A stretch of 64,000 nt of DNA. Source: an uncultured Oscillibacter sp. Its GTDB lineage: Bacteria; Bacillota; Clostridia; Oscillospirales; Oscillospiraceae. The position numbers and the translations under genes were made by a program. The stretch is from assembly GCA_910577405.1 (NCBI GenBank), contig CAJTMG010000015.1, positions 11,829 to 75,828 of the forward strand, written 5' to 3'. Below, in pieces: positions 39,387 through 48,334 of the stretch (its first letter is position 1; each line of letters begins with the position of its first letter). A model generated the notes under the pieces. It was not told the DNA's origin. It saw only the letters and a program-made list of their open reading frames with translations, and made no database searches.

Positions 39387-39893
39387 TCAACGCCGCACCT
39401 GCACCAGAAAGCCCTTTCTGGCAAGCAGCGCCTCAAATTCCCGATAACCCTGCAATATCGCCCGCACCGGCGCCCGTTTACCATCCGGAAACTCGAACAC
39501 CCAGCCGGACAGCAGCAGCACCGCCCCGGCCTCCAGCTCTCCCAGATTCCGCACCGTCACCCCGCCGGAGCGCAGGTCCTCCCAGCGGTATGAACGGCGG
39601 TCCCGGCGGCTCAGAACAAACACCACCATGTTCTCATCATACAGCACACAGCCGGGGCCTTTCCAGAACACGCAATAAGCATAATACACTGAAATCCCGC
39701 CCAGCAGAAGCACGCCCAGGGTTTCCACAACGCGCTCCCGGCCGGAAGAAGGTTCCGCCGCTGTCAAAATCACCGACTCGCCCTCCCAGTCCGTCAGCAG
39801 GCCCCAGGCGCCAAAAACCACGCAGGCTGTCAGCAGTGCCCAGACCATCACACTGACCACATATGACAGTTTCCCCACGCCTACCCGCTTCAT
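39387..39893 (-). CDS. Membrane protein of unknown function, 168 residues
   Basis: Two hydrophobic segments lie near residues 10-32 (VVSVMVWALLTACVVFGAWG) and 57-75 (LGVLLLGGISVYYAYCVFW). A soluble part with YDENMVVFVLSRRDRRSYRW follows and looks like a short PH-like beta domain. Its ATG overlaps the rbgA stop as ATGA and it is followed by rnhB, so it is part of the operon. I do not recognise the family. Confidence 0.75.
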   Translation of the reverse strand: MKRVGVGKLSYVVSVMVWALLTACVVFGAWGLLTDWEGESVILTAAEPSSGRERVVETLGVLLLGGISVYYAYCVFWKGPGCVLYDENMVVFVLSRRDRRSYRWEDLRSGGVTVRNLGELEAGAVLLLSGWVFEFPDGKRAPVRAILQGYREFEALLARKGFLVQVRR

Positions 39894-40774
39894 ACCGTAT
39901 CCTTTGGCGGCTCCTCCAACGTAAACCGTCCCAGCTTGCCGCCCCGGAATTCATCCAGCAGGATTTTCGCCATTCGCTCCGTATCTATCTCCCCGCCAGA
40001 GATCAAAAATCCACGGCGTTTCCCAGCGCACTCCAGAAGACGATAGCCAAAGGCGATATCGTTGTCTCCGTCCCGTTCCGGCAGCGCCGCCAGCTTGTAG
40101 CCCGTCTGAAGCGCCTCTGGATAGTGGCCCGCCAGAAACGCCATCAGATGACAGCCCAGGGTTTCCGTATCCAGAATCTCGTCCTTCACCGCCCCTGTGT
40201 AGGCCAGATGCAGGCCCGTCTGTTCATCGTCCAGCTTAGGCCATAGGATTCCCGGAGTGTCCAGCAAATCCAGGGACGCGTCCACGTTCACCCATTGCTT
40301 TCCCCGCGTCACACCGGGCCGGTCTCCTGTTTTGGCCGACTTCTTCCCTGCCGCCTTGTTGATAAATGTCGACTTCCCCACATTAGGCACTCCGACCACC
40401 ATCGCCCGAATGGGACGGCCGGTCATACCCTTCTCCTGCCATTTTGCGATTTGCTCCTTCAAGCAGCTCCGGGCAAGGCTCGTCAGGGTCTGTCCCACAT
40501 TGCCTCCGGTACGGGAATCCAAAGCCGCCGCCGGCATCCCATGCTTTGCAAAGTAATCACACCATACCCGGTTCATCTGCGGGTCCGCCTGGTCCGCCCG
40601 GTTCAGGATCATCATCCGAGGCTTTCCGGCACAGATGGCGTCGATATCCGGGTTCCGGCTGGACGCGGGAATCCGGGCGTCTGCCAGCTCCACCACGATA
40701 TCCACATACTTCAAATCCGCTTCCATCTGCCGCCGGGTCTTGGTCATATGTCCGGGATACCATTGAATATTCAT
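39890..40774 (-). CDS. rbgA: Ribosome biogenesis GTPase RbgA (YlqF)
   Basis: The 294-residue protein starts NIQWYPGHMTKTRRQM, the family hallmark. It is a circularly permuted GTPase with G4 (NRAD) before G1 (GVPNVGKST) and G3 (DTPG). RbgA acts in late 50S subunit assembly. It is one base downstream of a signal peptidase gene and upstream of rnhB, the order known from Firmicutes. The ATG at 40774 was chosen from this N-terminus; 30 extra upstream codons belong to the signal peptidase gene in another frame. Confidence 0.96.
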   Translation of the reverse strand: MNIQWYPGHMTKTRRQMEADLKYVDIVVELADARIPASSRNPDIDAICAGKPRMMILNRADQADPQMNRVWCDYFAKHGMPAAALDSRTGGNVGQTLTSLARSCLKEQIAKWQEKGMTGRPIRAMVVGVPNVGKSTFINKAAGKKSAKTGDRPGVTRGKQWVNVDASLDLLDTPGILWPKLDDEQTGLHLAYTGAVKDEILDTETLGCHLMAFLAGHYPEALQTGYKLAALPERDGDNDIAFGYRLLECAGKRRGFLISGGEIDTERMAKILLDEFRGGKLGRFTLEEPPKDTV

Positions 40775-40775
40775 C

Positions 40776-41351
40776 TCAGTCCACCCCTCCAATCCGTCCA
40801 AAATCCCGCCTGCCAGTTTCCTCTGACGCGCCGGGGAACAGCAGTATTTTTGCTTTCCCGGCAATATACCGCACGTCTACCGTTCCCAACCGGGCGTCAC
40901 GGCTGTCAGTGCTGTGATTGCGGTTATCGCCCATCACAAAAACGCTTCCCTCCGGCACCCGCAGAGGGAATTCCATCCCCTCCTCGCGGTAGGTCGGCTC
41001 ATTCACGTAGTCCTCCTGCAAGCGCTGGCCGTCCACGTAAACCGTCCCTGTACCGAAATCGATATCCACCACCTGTCCTTCGGTGGCGATCACCCGCTTG
41101 ATAATCTGATTGAGCTGGAGGCTTGTTTTTTGCAGCACCACGATATCCCCCGGCTGAAACTCCCCGCACAGGGGTCTGCTGACCACCAACAGCAAATCCT
41201 GCTCCTGGAGGCTGGGCAGCATCGAATGGCCTCTCACCACGCTCAATCGAAACACAAAGGTAAACAGAAGCATCATCAGCAGAATATTCTTAATAAAAAC
41301 CTGCAAAGCCTCATAATACCCCTTAGCCTTGGCATTCTCTTTTTCTTCCAT
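40776..41351 (-). CDS. lepB: Signal peptidase I, copy 1
   Basis: The 191-residue type I signal peptidase has one N-terminal membrane segment (IKNILLMMLLFTFVFRLSVV), the Ser nucleophile in GHSMLPSL and the Lys base in IIKRVIATEG. VFVMGDNRNHSTDSRD, the family's third block, follows. It cleaves signal peptides outside the membrane. A second signal peptidase gene lies 27 bases upstream. The start at 41351 has GGAGAGAAACCAG upstream. Confidence 0.95.
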   Translation of the reverse strand: MEEKENAKAKGYYEALQVFIKNILLMMLLFTFVFRLSVVRGHSMLPSLQEQDLLLVVSRPLCGEFQPGDIVVLQKTSLQLNQIIKRVIATEGQVVDIDFGTGTVYVDGQRLQEDYVNEPTYREEGMEFPLRVPEGSVFVMGDNRNHSTDSRDARLGTVDVRYIAGKAKILLFPGASEETGRRDFGRIGGVD

Positions 41352-41378
41352 CTGGTTTCTCTCCGGCCCGCGCCCTTC

Positions 41379-41990
41379 TCAGCAGAGCGAGCCAATCCGG
41401 TTCCACTCCCGGTCTTCCAGGCCCGCCGTCTCGCCCGGAACCAGCAGAAATACCGCCCGTCCGATCAAATTCCTGGTATCCACTGCCCCCAAAAGCGGGT
41501 CCCGACTATCCCGGCTGTCATTTCGATTGTCCCCCATCAGGAACACACAGCCCTCCGGCACCGTCAGCGGGAACTCCGTGCCCTCCGACAGATGGGTTTC
41601 CTCCCGGATGTACGGTTCTGACAGTGCCGTGCCGTCCACTGAAACAACTCCGTTGACGAAATCCACATCCACCGTCTGGCCCTCCGTGGCAATCACCCGC
41701 TTTACAATTGGCTCCCCGTTCTCAAACGACGCCTTTGCCGCGATCACGATATCACCCTGTCTGTACTCCCGGCATAGAATCCCATTCACTACCAGCAGCA
41801 TATCTCCATTTTGCAGCGTCTCCCGCATGGAAGCGCCCGACACGCCTACGATCCGCACGCCGAACGTAAACAAAAGCACCGCCGCCAGCACGGAACACAC
41901 CAACGCCTGCACCCATTCGTAGACGCTCCGGCCCGGCTGACGCTCTTCCTGCTTCTCCTGTTTTTCCTCCATGCTTTCCTGCTCGTCCAT
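41379..41990 (-). CDS. lepB: Signal peptidase I, copy 2
   Basis: The 203-residue protein has the same scheme with Ser in GASMRETLQNGD, Lys in IVKRVIATEGQ and FLMGDNRNDSRDSRD, preceded by a charged N-terminus rich in Glu and Gln (EEKQEKQEERQPG). The two copies differ widely outside the catalytic blocks, so they are old paralogues and may prefer different substrates. It follows rplS after a terminator. The ATG at 41990 has GGAGGCTGGAGCG upstream. Confidence 0.95.
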   Translation of the reverse strand: MDEQESMEEKQEKQEERQPGRSVYEWVQALVCSVLAAVLLFTFGVRIVGVSGASMRETLQNGDMLLVVNGILCREYRQGDIVIAAKASFENGEPIVKRVIATEGQTVDVDFVNGVVSVDGTALSEPYIREETHLSEGTEFPLTVPEGCVFLMGDNRNDSRDSRDPLLGAVDTRNLIGRAVFLLVPGETAGLEDREWNRIGSLC

Positions 41991-42086
41991 CGCTCCAGCC
42001 TCCTCTTCTCCTCAATTCTTATCAGTATACCAAATATCTCCCCGAATCACAACCCGTTCCGCAAATATTTCTGTCTTTTATACAAG

Positions 42087-42117
42087 AAAAAAGAGAGGCA
42101 GCCGCGCCCCTCTTTTC
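42087..42117 (-). terminator. Terminator of rplS
   Basis: On the minus strand AAAAGAGGGGCGCGG pairs with CTGCCTCTCTTTT, followed by TTTTC, directly after the rplS stop. Signal peptidase copy 2 begins about 100 bases later, so some readthrough or an own promoter is needed. Confidence 0.75.
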
Positions 42118-42124
42118 ATCCTGC

Positions 42125-42466
42125 TTAGAGCTTTTCCTTGATCTTGGCACTCTTGCCCACACGTCCCCGGAGGTAGTACAGCTTCGCACGACGGACCGCG
42201 CCGTTCCGCACAATCTGGATGGTGTCGATAGAGGGAGAATGCAGCGGGAAGACCTTCTCCACGCCCACGCCGTAAGAGATCCGGCGCACCGTGATGGTTT
42301 CCTCAATGCCGCCGTGCTTCTTTGCGATGACCACGCCCTCGAAGACCTGGATACGCTCGCGGGAACCTTCCTTGACCTTTACGTGTACCCGGACGGTGTC
42401 GCCAATCTGCACTTTCGGCATTTCCTTTGACAGGGCTTCTTTGTTCAGCTCTTTAATGAGATCCAT
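42125..42466 (-). CDS. rplS: Ribosomal protein L19
   Basis: The 113-residue protein matches L19 over its full length, with GDTVRVHVKVKEGSRERIQV, FEGVVIAKKHGGIEETITVR and KVFPLHSPSIDTIQIVR. It lies at the interface of the ribosomal subunits. The ATG at 42466 has CAGGAGGAAATCACA upstream; the longer frame is leader. It heads the cluster with signal peptidases and rbgA. Confidence 0.97.
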   Translation of the reverse strand: MDLIKELNKEALSKEMPKVQIGDTVRVHVKVKEGSRERIQVFEGVVIAKKHGGIEETITVRRISYGVGVEKVFPLHSPSIDTIQIVRNGAVRRAKLYYLRGRVGKSAKIKEKL

Positions 42467-42783
42467 TGTGATTTCCTCCTGTTTTATAGGCGTTCTTAAC
42501 TGTTTTTCCTCTCCGGAATCTTGTTTACAGCAGAGGACCGCCCTTTTGTAGCCCGTACAGCATACCACACTCTGCCAGGGATTGCAAGGATTTTCGGAAA
42601 CTTTTTTGTCCTTTTTCCGTCCTGCCGGGTCTTTTGGGCGTTTTATGGAAGAATCACCGGGCTTTTTGCAGGCGGCTTCCGGAAAAATGACGAAATTTCA
42701 GGGTCCGGGCCGCCCGCAACGCCCTGAAAATTTCTGCCCTGCCATCCCAGCCCTGAACTGCCCGCAAGCGCTTCCGCCGTTCC
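42467..42783 (-). promoter_or_regulatory. rplS upstream region with promoter
   Basis: On the minus strand TTGCAA (42587-42582), 17 bases and TATGCT (42564-42559) form a promoter for rplS, leaving a leader of about 85 bases. I see nothing else in the rest of the stretch. Confidence 0.6.
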
Positions 42784-43095
42784 TTACGTTTCCGGCAGCT
42801 CTCCCCTTCGCTCCGGGCTGTTCTGGAAGCTCTCCGGGTCAAAACGGCAGAACCATTCCACCTGGGGATAACAGGGATACGCCGTCAGATCATGCCGTAC
42901 CGCAATCCCTTCCGCAAGCAGGAAATCCCTCGTTCCGTCCTCGTACACGTCCTCCTCATAGACCGTCACCGGCAAGCCCTCATACAGCGTCACAGGCCGT
43001 CCCCGTGAATCCAGCCGTGTGCCGCTCTGGGACAGCATCACCAGGTCCCGGTCTATCAGCTCGTTGAAATCCACCGAAAACCAGATTCTTTCCAT
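42784..43095 (-). CDS. Unknown protein, 103 residues
   Basis: The product starts MERIWFSVDFNELIDRDLVM and has VTLYEGLPVTVYEEDVYEDG, then HDLTAYPCYPQVEWFCRFD. It looks like a compact soluble beta-rich protein and I do not recognise it. AAAGGAGGGCGGTCT precedes the ATG at 43095. It lies divergent to gltX and upstream of the rplS promoter. Confidence 0.65.
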   Translation of the reverse strand: MERIWFSVDFNELIDRDLVMLSQSGTRLDSRGRPVTLYEGLPVTVYEEDVYEDGTRDFLLAEGIAVRHDLTAYPCYPQVEWFCRFDPESFQNSPERRGELPET

Positions 43096-43174
43096 AGACC
43101 GCCCTCCTTTCCGTCCCTCCGACGCCTTATTTTAATCCGGAAACCCGTTTGCTGCAAGACCTTTTTACTTTTTC

Positions 43175-43203
43175 TTGACTTTTCCAGCCAAAGAGGGGAT
43201 AAT
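43175..43203 (+). promoter_or_regulatory. gltX promoter
   Basis: TTGACT (43175-43180) and GATAAT (43198-43203) are 17 bases apart, 67 bases upstream of the start. The leader is too short for a T-box. Confidence 0.65.
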
Positions 43204-43270
43204 GTCTAGTATTCTGATTTCTATCACGATGGCTCCGCCGTACCCGGGGCCTGACGCCTGGAGGTTTCTT

Positions 43271-44761
43271 ATGACACTTGACACCCGCTTCTTTGAAGAG
43301 ATGGAGGCCCGTATTCCCAAGGGCAAGGTCCGTACCCGCTTCGCCCCCTCCCCCACCGGCTATATGCACGTGGGCAATCTCCGTACCGCTCTCTATACTT
43401 GGCTGATCGCGCGCCATGCCGGGGGAACGTTCATCCTCCGCATTGAGGACACCGACCAGGGCCGTCTGGTGGAGGGCGCGACTGATGTAATCTACCGTAC
43501 CATGACCGAGTGCGGCCTGACCCATGACGAAGGCCCGGACGTGGGCGGTCCTGTGGGTCCTTACATTCAGTCGGAACGCCGGGATCTGTACGGCAAATAC
43601 GCCCATCTGCTGGCGGAAAAGGGCGCGGCTTACTACTGCTTCTGTGAGAAAACCGAGTCCGAGGAAGACGCAGGGGACTTCAACCGCGCCGCCGACCCCT
43701 GCCGCGATCTGTCCCCGGAAGAGGTGCAGGCCAAACTGAACGCCGGTCTGCCTTACGTTATCCGCCAGCGTATCCCTCAGGAGGGAACCACCACCTTCCA
43801 TGATGTGTCCTTCGGCGAGATCACCGTGGAAAACAAAACCCTGGACGATCAGGTGCTGCTCAAGCGGGACGGCCTGCCTACCTACAACTTTGCCAACGTC
43901 GTGGATGACCATCTGATGGGTATCACACACGTGGTCCGGGGCAGTGAATACCTGTCCTCCGCCCCCAAATACAACCTGCTCTATGAGGCGTTCGGCTGGG
44001 AGATCCCTACCTATGTCCACTGCTCTCCTGTCATGCGGGACCAGCACAACAAGATGTCCAAGCGCCACGGCGACCCCTCCTACGAGGACCTGATCGCGCA
44101 AGGATACCTGACCCCTGCCGTGCTGAATTATGTGGCCCTTCTCGGCTGGGCGCCCAAGGGAGAGCTTTCCGAGCAGGAGGTCTTTTCCCTGGCGGAGCTG
44201 GTGGACGCTTTTGACATCGCCGGCATCTCCAAATCCCCCGCCATCTTCGATATCGAAAAGCTGACGCACTTCAACGCCCTCTACCTCCGCGCGCTCTCCC
44301 CTGAGGACTTCGCTGAAACCGCAGAGCCTTATATCCGTCAGAGCGTCAAAAACCCCGCCATTGACGCCGCCGCCATTTCCGCCCTCTTGCAGGCCCGCTG
44401 TGAACGGCTGACCGATATCCCGGAAAAGGTCGACTTCTTTGACGCCCTCCCGGATTACGACACGGCCCTCTTTACCAACAAAAAGTCCAAGACCAATCCG
44501 GAGGTCTCCAAAGCCATGCTGGAAGCCGCCGTTCCCGTCCTGGAAGCCCTCCCCGACTGGACCCAGGAAGCCATTCATGACGCCTTGATCGGCCTTGCCG
44601 TGAAGCTGGAGGTCAAGAACGCAACCTTGATGTGGCCCGTCCGAATCGCAGCCGCGGGCAAACAGGTCACTCCCGGCGGCGCGGTGGAAATCTGCCAGAT
44701 CCTTGGCCGGGACGAAACTGTCCGCCGTCTGAAGCTGGGCCTTGCGCGGCTGGAATCCTGA
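43271..44761 (+). CDS. gltX: Glutamyl-tRNA synthetase
   Basis: The 496-residue class I synthetase has RFAPSPTGYMHVGNLRTALY, with the HIGH-type motif as MHVG, and KMSKRHGDPSYED as the KMSKS-type motif. It charges tRNA-Glu, and in many Firmicutes tRNA-Gln too, with the product corrected later. The ATG at 43271 has CTGGAGG seven bases upstream, and this N-terminus fits the family. asnA follows after about 60 bases, so the two may be co-transcribed. Confidence 0.95.
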   Translation: MTLDTRFFEEMEARIPKGKVRTRFAPSPTGYMHVGNLRTALYTWLIARHAGGTFILRIEDTDQGRLVEGATDVIYRTMTECGLTHDEGPDVGGPVGPYIQSERRDLYGKYAHLLAEKGAAYYCFCEKTESEEDAGDFNRAADPCRDLSPEEVQAKLNAGLPYVIRQRIPQEGTTTFHDVSFGEITVENKTLDDQVLLKRDGLPTYNFANVVDDHLMGITHVVRGSEYLSSAPKYNLLYEAFGWEIPTYVHCSPVMRDQHNKMSKRHGDPSYEDLIAQGYLTPAVLNYVALLGWAPKGELSEQEVFSLAELVDAFDIAGISKSPAIFDIEKLTHFNALYLRALSPEDFAETAEPYIRQSVKNPAIDAAAISALLQARCERLTDIPEKVDFFDALPDYDTALFTNKKSKTNPEVSKAMLEAAVPVLEALPDWTQEAIHDALIGLAVKLEVKNATLMWPVRIAAAGKQVTPGGAVEICQILGRDETVRRLKLGLARLES

Positions 44762-44821
44762 TTGACCCTGTTTCCCTTTTTTGTAATTTTTGATATTTTA
44801 ATAAAGGACTGGTTTTTTCAA

Positions 44822-45829
44822 ATGAGTAGACTTACCATCCCCTCCGATTACCGGATGCCCTTGAGCAACAACGAGCTTCAGCAGGCCATTGAGCTGATTC
44901 ACAACGATTTTCAGCATAATCTGACCATCCGCCTGAATCTCCACCGGGTCTCCGCTCCCCTCTTTGTGGACGGCCGTACCGGTCTGAATGACGACCTGAA
45001 CGGTGTGGAACGTCCCGTCTCCTTCGATATCCCCGATGTGGGCGCGGATGGTCAGGTGGTCCATTCCCTGGCCAAGTGGAAACGTCTGGCCCTCAAGCGC
45101 TACGACTTCCCCGCCGGTATGGGCCTTTACACCGATATGAACGCCATCCGCCGGGACGAAATCGTTGACAACCTCCATTCAATCTACGTGGACCAGTGGG
45201 ATTGGGAAAAACATATCAATCCCGGGGACCGGAATCTTCAGTACCTCAAGGATACCGTCCGGGCCATCGTGGGGGCCATCTGTGATACAGCCTCCGCTCT
45301 CCGGAATCACTACCCCGTTCTCTCCTTCCGGCCTGACCGCGACGTCTATTTCATCACCACCCAAGAGCTGGAGGACCGGTTCCCTAACCTGACCCCCTCT
45401 GAACGGGAAAGCGAAATCTGCCGCGCTCACCGCACCGTCTTTCTGATGCAGATCGGCAAGACCCTGCAATCCGGCCAGCGCCACGACGGACGCGCGCCTG
45501 ACTATGACGATTGGGAGCTGAACGGCGACATCCTGATGTGGAATCCCGTCCTCCGGAAGGCGTTTGAGGTCTCCTCCATGGGTATCCGCGTGGACGCTCC
45601 CGCCCTGGACCGCCAGCTGACCGCCTCCGGCTGCGAGAACCGCCGGGAGCTTCCCTTCCATCAGATGCTCCTGAACGGCCAGCTTCCCCAATCCATTGGC
45701 GGCGGCATCGGGCAATCCCGGCTCTGTATGCTGCTCCTGGGCGCTTGTCATATCGGCGAGGTCCAGGCCAGCCTCTGGGATCACGATACCCTGACGGAAT
45801 GCGAACAGGCGGGAATCACGCTTCTGTAA
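44822..45829 (+). CDS. asnA: Aspartate-ammonia ligase AsnA
   Basis: The 335-residue enzyme makes asparagine from aspartate, ammonia and ATP. It resembles class II synthetases, with HRVSAPLFVDGRTGLNDDLN, VDQWDWEKHINPGDRN and GGGIGQSRLCMLLLG as family landmarks. The ATG at 44822 fits the family start although its ribosome binding site (AAAGGA) is distant. Position after gltX suggests joint control of Glu/Asn supply, which is inference. Confidence 0.95.
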   Translation: MSRLTIPSDYRMPLSNNELQQAIELIHNDFQHNLTIRLNLHRVSAPLFVDGRTGLNDDLNGVERPVSFDIPDVGADGQVVHSLAKWKRLALKRYDFPAGMGLYTDMNAIRRDEIVDNLHSIYVDQWDWEKHINPGDRNLQYLKDTVRAIVGAICDTASALRNHYPVLSFRPDRDVYFITTQELEDRFPNLTPSERESEICRAHRTVFLMQIGKTLQSGQRHDGRAPDYDDWELNGDILMWNPVLRKAFEVSSMGIRVDAPALDRQLTASGCENRRELPFHQMLLNGQLPQSIGGGIGQSRLCMLLLGACHIGEVQASLWDHDTLTECEQAGITLL

Positions 45830-45916
45830 CCAAGATTCCCTTTACAGGCGCGGCATCTCATTCCATCGGCCGCCTGACAGCCTGATTCCCTTTACATCTT
45901 CTCATTGCGCAAAAAC

Positions 45917-45960
45917 ACGTCCCATTGACCGGCTCGATTTTCTTCGGTCAATGGGACGTT
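45917..45960. terminator. Bidirectional terminator between asnA and the flavodiiron gene
   Basis: ACGTCCCATTGACCG and CGGTCAATGGGACGT form a perfect 15-bp stem around 14 bases, with AAAAAC on the left and TTTCC on the right. Confidence 0.85.
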
Positions 45961-45983
45961 TCCTTATGCAGTTTTCCCGGAAA

Positions 45984-47189
45984 TCAGGCCAGAATGTCAG
46001 CCGCCAAAGCATCTGCAAGCGCATCCAGGCCGGAACGGTCCTTTACGGTGGATTTCAGACTGACCGTGTTCTCCAGCAGCTTCATGTCCTTCATGCCGCC
46101 AAGAAGCTCCGTCATCTGCTTCCCTGAAACCGCCGCCCAGCTGCCGTTTTCAATCAGCGCCGCAGTACGGTTCCGCAGGCCGTGGGACTTCAAATCACGC
46201 AGGAAATTGTCCATGGGCGTGTAAATCTCAGCGTTATAAGTAGCCGATGCAAACACAAGATGACTGCACCGGAATGCTTCCGCGACCAGTGTGGAAACAT
46301 GGGTATAGGAAACGTCATAGAGCGCAATCCCCTTCACGCCCTTGTCCGCCAAACGCGCCGCCAGAATCTCTGCCGCGTTGACCGTATTGCCGTAGATGCT
46401 CCCCACAAAGATGGCAGCGGCGCGGTCCTCTGGTGTGTAGGTGCTCCAACGCTGATATTTCTCCACAAACCAGCCAATCCCCTCCGCCTTCCGCCAGACG
46501 GGACCATGAAGCGGGCAGACATAGGCGATCTCCAGCCCCGCCGCCTTTTTCAGAAGACTCTGCACCTGCGCGCCGTACTTGCCTACAATATTGGTATAGT
46601 AGCGCCGGGCGTCCTCCAGCCAAACGGTCTCGAAATTCACTTCATCCGCAAAAATATTGCCGTTCAGCGCCCCGAAGGTCCCGAAGGCGTCGGCAGAGAA
46701 CAGAATCTTCTCCGTTTCCTCATAGGTCACCATTACCTCCGGCCAATGTACCATGGGGGCCATAACAAAATGGAAGGTCCGGCGGCCCGTATTCAGCACA
46801 TCCCCTTCCTTTACCGCAATCGTCCGGCCGGTCAGGTCGCAGTCGAAAAACTGGCCGATCATTCCAATAGCCTTGGCGCTGGCAACGACCTTGGCTTCCG
46901 GATAGCGGCGCAGAACCTCTCCCAGCGTGGCGGAGTGGTCCGGCTCCATATGGTTCACGATGATGTAATCCAGCGGCCGGCCCTGCAAGCCCTCGGCAAG
47001 ATTTTCGAAAAACTGCCCGCTGACCGCACTGTCCGCCGTGTCCAGCAGTACTGTCTTCTCGTCCAGCACCAGATAGGAGTTATAAGAGACGCCCCGGGGA
47101 ATCGGGTAAACGCTCTCAAACAGGGCGAGACGGCGGTCGGAAGCACCCAGAAACAGGACCTCCGGCGTAATGGTTCTTATACAGTGCAT
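45984..47189 (-). CDS. fprA: Flavodiiron protein (FprA family)
   Basis: The 401-residue protein has an N-terminal metallo-beta-lactamase domain with the diiron ligands in NHMEPDHSA, MVHWPEVM, FSADAFG and PLHGPVW. It has a C-terminal flavodoxin domain with VGSIYGNTVNAAE as the FMN site. Such enzymes reduce oxygen or nitric oxide to protect anaerobes, fed by rubredoxin or similar carriers. It has its own promoter and the ATG at 47189 has AAGGAGGAAACAAACT upstream. No rubredoxin gene is nearby. Confidence 0.93.
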   Translation of the reverse strand: MHCIRTITPEVLFLGASDRRLALFESVYPIPRGVSYNSYLVLDEKTVLLDTADSAVSGQFFENLAEGLQGRPLDYIIVNHMEPDHSATLGEVLRRYPEAKVVASAKAIGMIGQFFDCDLTGRTIAVKEGDVLNTGRRTFHFVMAPMVHWPEVMVTYEETEKILFSADAFGTFGALNGNIFADEVNFETVWLEDARRYYTNIVGKYGAQVQSLLKKAAGLEIAYVCPLHGPVWRKAEGIGWFVEKYQRWSTYTPEDRAAAIFVGSIYGNTVNAAEILAARLADKGVKGIALYDVSYTHVSTLVAEAFRCSHLVFASATYNAEIYTPMDNFLRDLKSHGLRNRTAALIENGSWAAVSGKQMTELLGGMKDMKLLENTVSLKSTVKDRSGLDALADALAADILA

Positions 47190-47228
47190 AGTTTGTTTCC
47201 TCCTTGGTTTGAGCTTTATCCAAAGGTT

Positions 47229-47257
47229 AATCTAACGCACTTTTCCGCGCTTGTCAA
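47229..47257 (-). promoter_or_regulatory. Promoter of the flavodiiron gene
   Basis: On the minus strand TTGACA (47257-47252) and TAGATT (47234-47229) are 17 bases apart, 39 bases upstream of the start. Confidence 0.65.
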
Positions 47258-47325
47258 GTATTTATCAAAAAGAACGCTCAATCTTCCAGATTCAAAAAAC
47301 TACAGCTGTTCTGCCATTCTGCCTC

Positions 47326-47703
47326 TCATTCCGACGGCTCCACTGTAAAACTGACGCTTCCTCTTGCCTTCCTTCCATCGACATGGACCGTATATGTCCC
47401 CGCTTCCGGCGTAACGTCAAAAACCAGATCGCCTTTCAGATCTCCGTCCTCATAGACAGGAGCTTCATCGTCTTTCTGTATCACCACTGACAGACTGCCC
47501 TTCTCCACGCTGATTTCCGCATGAAGATGTTCGCCCTCTCCTATGGTCAGGTTTTGTTCATCTTCGCGGTTCAGCGTCTTGAATTCCATCGTCAGTTCGC
47601 TCTCGTTTCCAAGGCGGCTCCCGTCAAAGTCCGCGCCTCCGCAGGCTGTCAGAGCCAAGGCCAGCAGCAGGACACAGCAGATAATACGATTCATCACCCC
47701 CAC
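47326..47703 (-). CDS. Lipoprotein of unknown function, 125 residues
   Basis: A signal peptide with lipobox LTAC (VLLLALALTACGG) should give a membrane-anchored lipoprotein. The mature part is beta-rich (HLHAEISVEKGSLSVVIQKD, VTPEAGTYTVHVDGRKARGS), like a small beta sandwich. It lies three bases after another lipoprotein gene. The start may be the first Met or the Met four codons later (MNRIICC). Function unknown. Confidence 0.75.
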   Translation of the reverse strand: MGVMNRIICCVLLLALALTACGGADFDGSRLGNESELTMEFKTLNREDEQNLTIGEGEHLHAEISVEKGSLSVVIQKDDEAPVYEDGDLKGDLVFDVTPEAGTYTVHVDGRKARGSVSFTVEPSE

Positions 47704-47706
47704 CTC

Positions 47707-48324
47707 CTACTCTATAAACTGTTCCGGATTCCGCAGAGTCTCCGCTGTCTCCGCCGGAACGCTGATGGAAAAGGTCAGAAATTCTCCCAGGTCCACCCCC
47801 ATAAAAGACGGCAGGTCTTCCAGAATCTTCATGGTCACCACATCCTCCGACGCGGAAACCGTAAAGCGCGCCAGGTTTTCATACTCCCGTTCCGCCTCCG
47901 GGTCCTGTCCCGCAAGCAGGGTCTTCTCCTGACAGTAAATATAACTGTATGCCGCTTCGCCGGGGTCTTCTGTTTCCTCCAGGCCCCAACTGCCGTCGTC
48001 ACTCAGCACGCCGTCCAAAGACTTGACCTGCGCTTCGTCCTGAACAGTACCGATTTCCTTGTCCTCACCGTCCAGTATTTTCCAATAGTGGTCCTTTCCG
48101 TCTTCGATTGTCCATCCGTTCTTGTGCTCCTGTTTCCAAGCGTCCCAGTCCTTTGCCGCTTCCTCCATGGCCTCGTCCCGCTCCTTCTGCATCTCGTCCA
48201 TGGATTCATCCCAGTCTTTCCGGAACTCCGGGTCGTTGGGCGAGGTTACCTGGCAGCCCGTCAACAGCGCCGCCGTAAGGGTCAGGACCGCAAAAATGAC
48301 GGCCAGTTTATGTACGTTTTTCAT
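47707..48324 (-). CDS. Lipoprotein with charged coil, 205 residues
   Basis: The lipobox is LLTGCQ at residues 20-25. Next comes a highly charged helical stretch (KDWDESMDEMQKERDEAMEE) and then a domain with YSYIYCQEKTLLAGQDPEAE. It forms a two-gene unit with the lipoprotein at 47326 and both may act together at the outer membrane face. AGGAGTTTGT precedes the ATG at 48324. I do not recognise the family. Confidence 0.75.
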   Translation of the reverse strand: MKNVHKLAVIFAVLTLTAALLTGCQVTSPNDPEFRKDWDESMDEMQKERDEAMEEAAKDWDAWKQEHKNGWTIEDGKDHYWKILDGEDKEIGTVQDEAQVKSLDGVLSDDGSWGLEETEDPGEAAYSYIYCQEKTLLAGQDPEAEREYENLARFTVSASEDVVTMKILEDLPSFMGVDLGEFLTFSISVPAETAETLRNPEQFIE

Positions 48325-48334
48325 ACAAACTCCT

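Noticed and set aside
43096..43270. T-box leader upstream of gltX
   Set aside because: Only about 65 bases lie between the promoter and the start, with no terminator hairpin or T-box sequence.
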